Positions 62,801 through 64,000 of a DNA stretch of 64,000 nucleotides are shown here, in pieces. The notes under the pieces were generated by a model. That model saw nothing but the letters and a program-made list of their open reading frames with translations, was not told where the DNA came from and ran no database searches. Origin of the DNA: Viscum album (lineage: Eukaryota; Streptophyta; Magnoliopsida; Santalales; Viscaceae); assembly GCA_963277665.1 (NCBI GenBank), contig OY728163.1, positions 1,902,352,644-1,902,416,643 on the forward strand, in the 5' to 3' direction. The translations under genes were made by a program, and so were the position numbers. Numbering within the stretch: position 1 is the stretch's first letter; every line of letters starts with the position of its first letter.

Positions 62801-64000
62801 ATTCATGATATAACAAGATAAAGTAAACACAATATGTAAAAATGACATACCGTATTAGAAATAAACATATCTACGACAAATGATTTGAATAATTAGGGGA
62901 AATTCAATGTCAAATGATCATAATAAATTGAATATCTCAAAGGGACTAAAATGTATCAAGTTAGTGAATGAGAATAATATACATGGTCAAATAAATTAGA
63001 CAATATCCAAAAAATAATATGGATGGTACCAATACAACATATCCAAAGTAGTGTGAAAAAATAAAGCATTGTTTTCATTTATCAATACAAATACTATAAA
63101 AATATCTTTTTAAAACATTCTTGATGAAAATATCATTTTTTATTTCTGAAAAACTTCTGATATTTTTTGAAAATAATTTTCTTTCAAAATAACTTTTCAA
63201 AATAGTATTTCTAATATGTAAACTATATCTTCAAAATTTATCCAAGTTTTTAGGGATAGGTGGTCACTTGTAGTATACCTTTGGTCGTCAAATCCTCCGA
63301 GACCCAAGAAGAAACCAATATACATGTACATTATACAGATGTTTTGTCTATGAAGTGTCCAAATATGGGTTTACTGTAGATGGGTCAAAGTGAAAACTAA
63401 AATACCTAAGAGAATTAAAATTGATAAAATGAGTTAATCCTTGGATTTTGGTTGGGGTTTATTGGATGATTTTATTTTTAATCTATATCAATTACATAAT
63501 TTTGAGATGGGTGCATTCAACGAAGTAAAACAACCATAATCAGTTACTGATTTAATATCTAGAAACCCTGATTCTAATCACATATACCCTTTTAGGATCA
63601 TATTTATGAGCACTCTAATTTAGTGCATAGTTTTTTAACTTGATGTGTGCGGTATTAAAATTCAACAAGGATGATGAAGTTTTAATGTCATCAAACAGAA
63701 TTCTTAATTAAATTTATTGAGTATTCATTAATGGAGAGACAAATAATATCCAATCTAGCCCCTTTATACTCCATTGGATCATCCCACAAATTTTTAATCC
63801 CTATATTGATTCTATGATCTAAATTTAAGCGGTATGTAGACTCAAATGATGGAATAGAAAAAGAAAAAACAAAAAAAATTAAAAAACACTCCAACGTTGT
63901 GTGGAAGAGTTCCCTCTTCACAGTGTGAATAAAGTAACAACAAAATGAAAAGGTATCAACGTGTTAAAAAAATAAAATGAGAATAAAAAGTTCTACTAAA
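59812..64000 (-). other. Probable decayed interior of the gypsy element at 59799
   Basis: By position this should hold integrase and then reverse transcriptase on the minus strand, but apart from the last integrase codons I could not recognise any domain. Frames up to 86 codons (61531-61791, 63691-63921) show no motif. AT-rich, heavily mutated, with a candidate SINE inside. Confidence 0.35.
60531..60600 (+). ncRNA. Candidate tRNA-derived SINE head
   Basis: TAGTTTAGTGG at 60538-60548 fits the Pol III A box (TRGYNNARNNG), and GGTTTATGTCC at 60582-60592 fits the B box (GGTTCRANNCC) at 9 of 11 positions. The boxes start 44 nt apart, as in tRNAs, and the B box is flanked by a possible T-stem (ATGGG / CCCGC). 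The body and 3' tail are not resolved and no target duplication was found. No cloverleaf good enough to call a functional tRNA. Confidence 0.4.

Noticed and set aside
1..64000. CRISPR arrays, bacterial-type operons, rRNA or functional tRNA genes
   Set aside because: No regularly spaced short repeats with unique spacers, no ribosomal sequence and no full tRNA cloverleaf seen; the content is plant retrotransposon DNA.

Overview
The window looks like intergenic, repeat-packed nuclear DNA of a land plant. It is AT-rich, I recognise no cellular protein gene, and nearly all interpretable structure comes from retrotransposons in different states of decay. The plant assignment rests on several signs: Tekay/Del-like Ty3/gypsy elements with long LTRs and initiator-tRNA-Met primer sites, a Tat/Athila-like element with a degenerate tRNA-Asp primer site, a plant-type L1 LINE ORF1 (DUF4283 region plus CCHC knuckles), and a Ty1/copia gag. 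The gypsy element size (about 10.2 kb, LTR about 2.6 kb) recalls the Del family of lilies, but I cannot fix the species.

Layout. 1-7518: a non-autonomous Tat/Athila-like element arranged internal-LTR-internal-LTR, with one decayed acidic ORF. 7565-10474: a GC-rich LTR-like block with minisatellites, joined directly to a gypsy integrase remnant (10480-11453) and an LTR-like block (11454-13707). 13708-33100: an old long-repeat pair (R1, R2; probable 3.5-kb LTRs of a host element). R1 is split by a complete gypsy element (16173-25158) that still has matching LTRs, PBS, PPT and an ACACA target duplication. 33101-35235: unassigned.

35236-55136: a minus-strand gypsy array in which three LTRs (A, B, C) enclose two gag-pol interiors. 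Integrase of the first interior is split by a 2.16-kb LINE insertion that carries ORF1 but no ORF2 and has a perfect 16-bp target duplication. 55137-59799: a copia remnant (TATA, PBS, gag) and the start of another minus-strand gypsy LTR. 59800-64000: the mostly unreadable interior next to that LTR, with a candidate tRNA-derived SINE head.

Order of events inferred: the R host element and the gypsy array are oldest; the 16173-25158 gypsy element landed in R1; the LINE is the youngest recognisable insertion (perfect target duplication, only a few ORF lesions). The most interesting signal is a small leader ORF of 87-89 codons inside all three LTRs of the array, about 42 nt downstream of a TATA box. 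It keeps frame and length while the neighbouring pol is full of stops.
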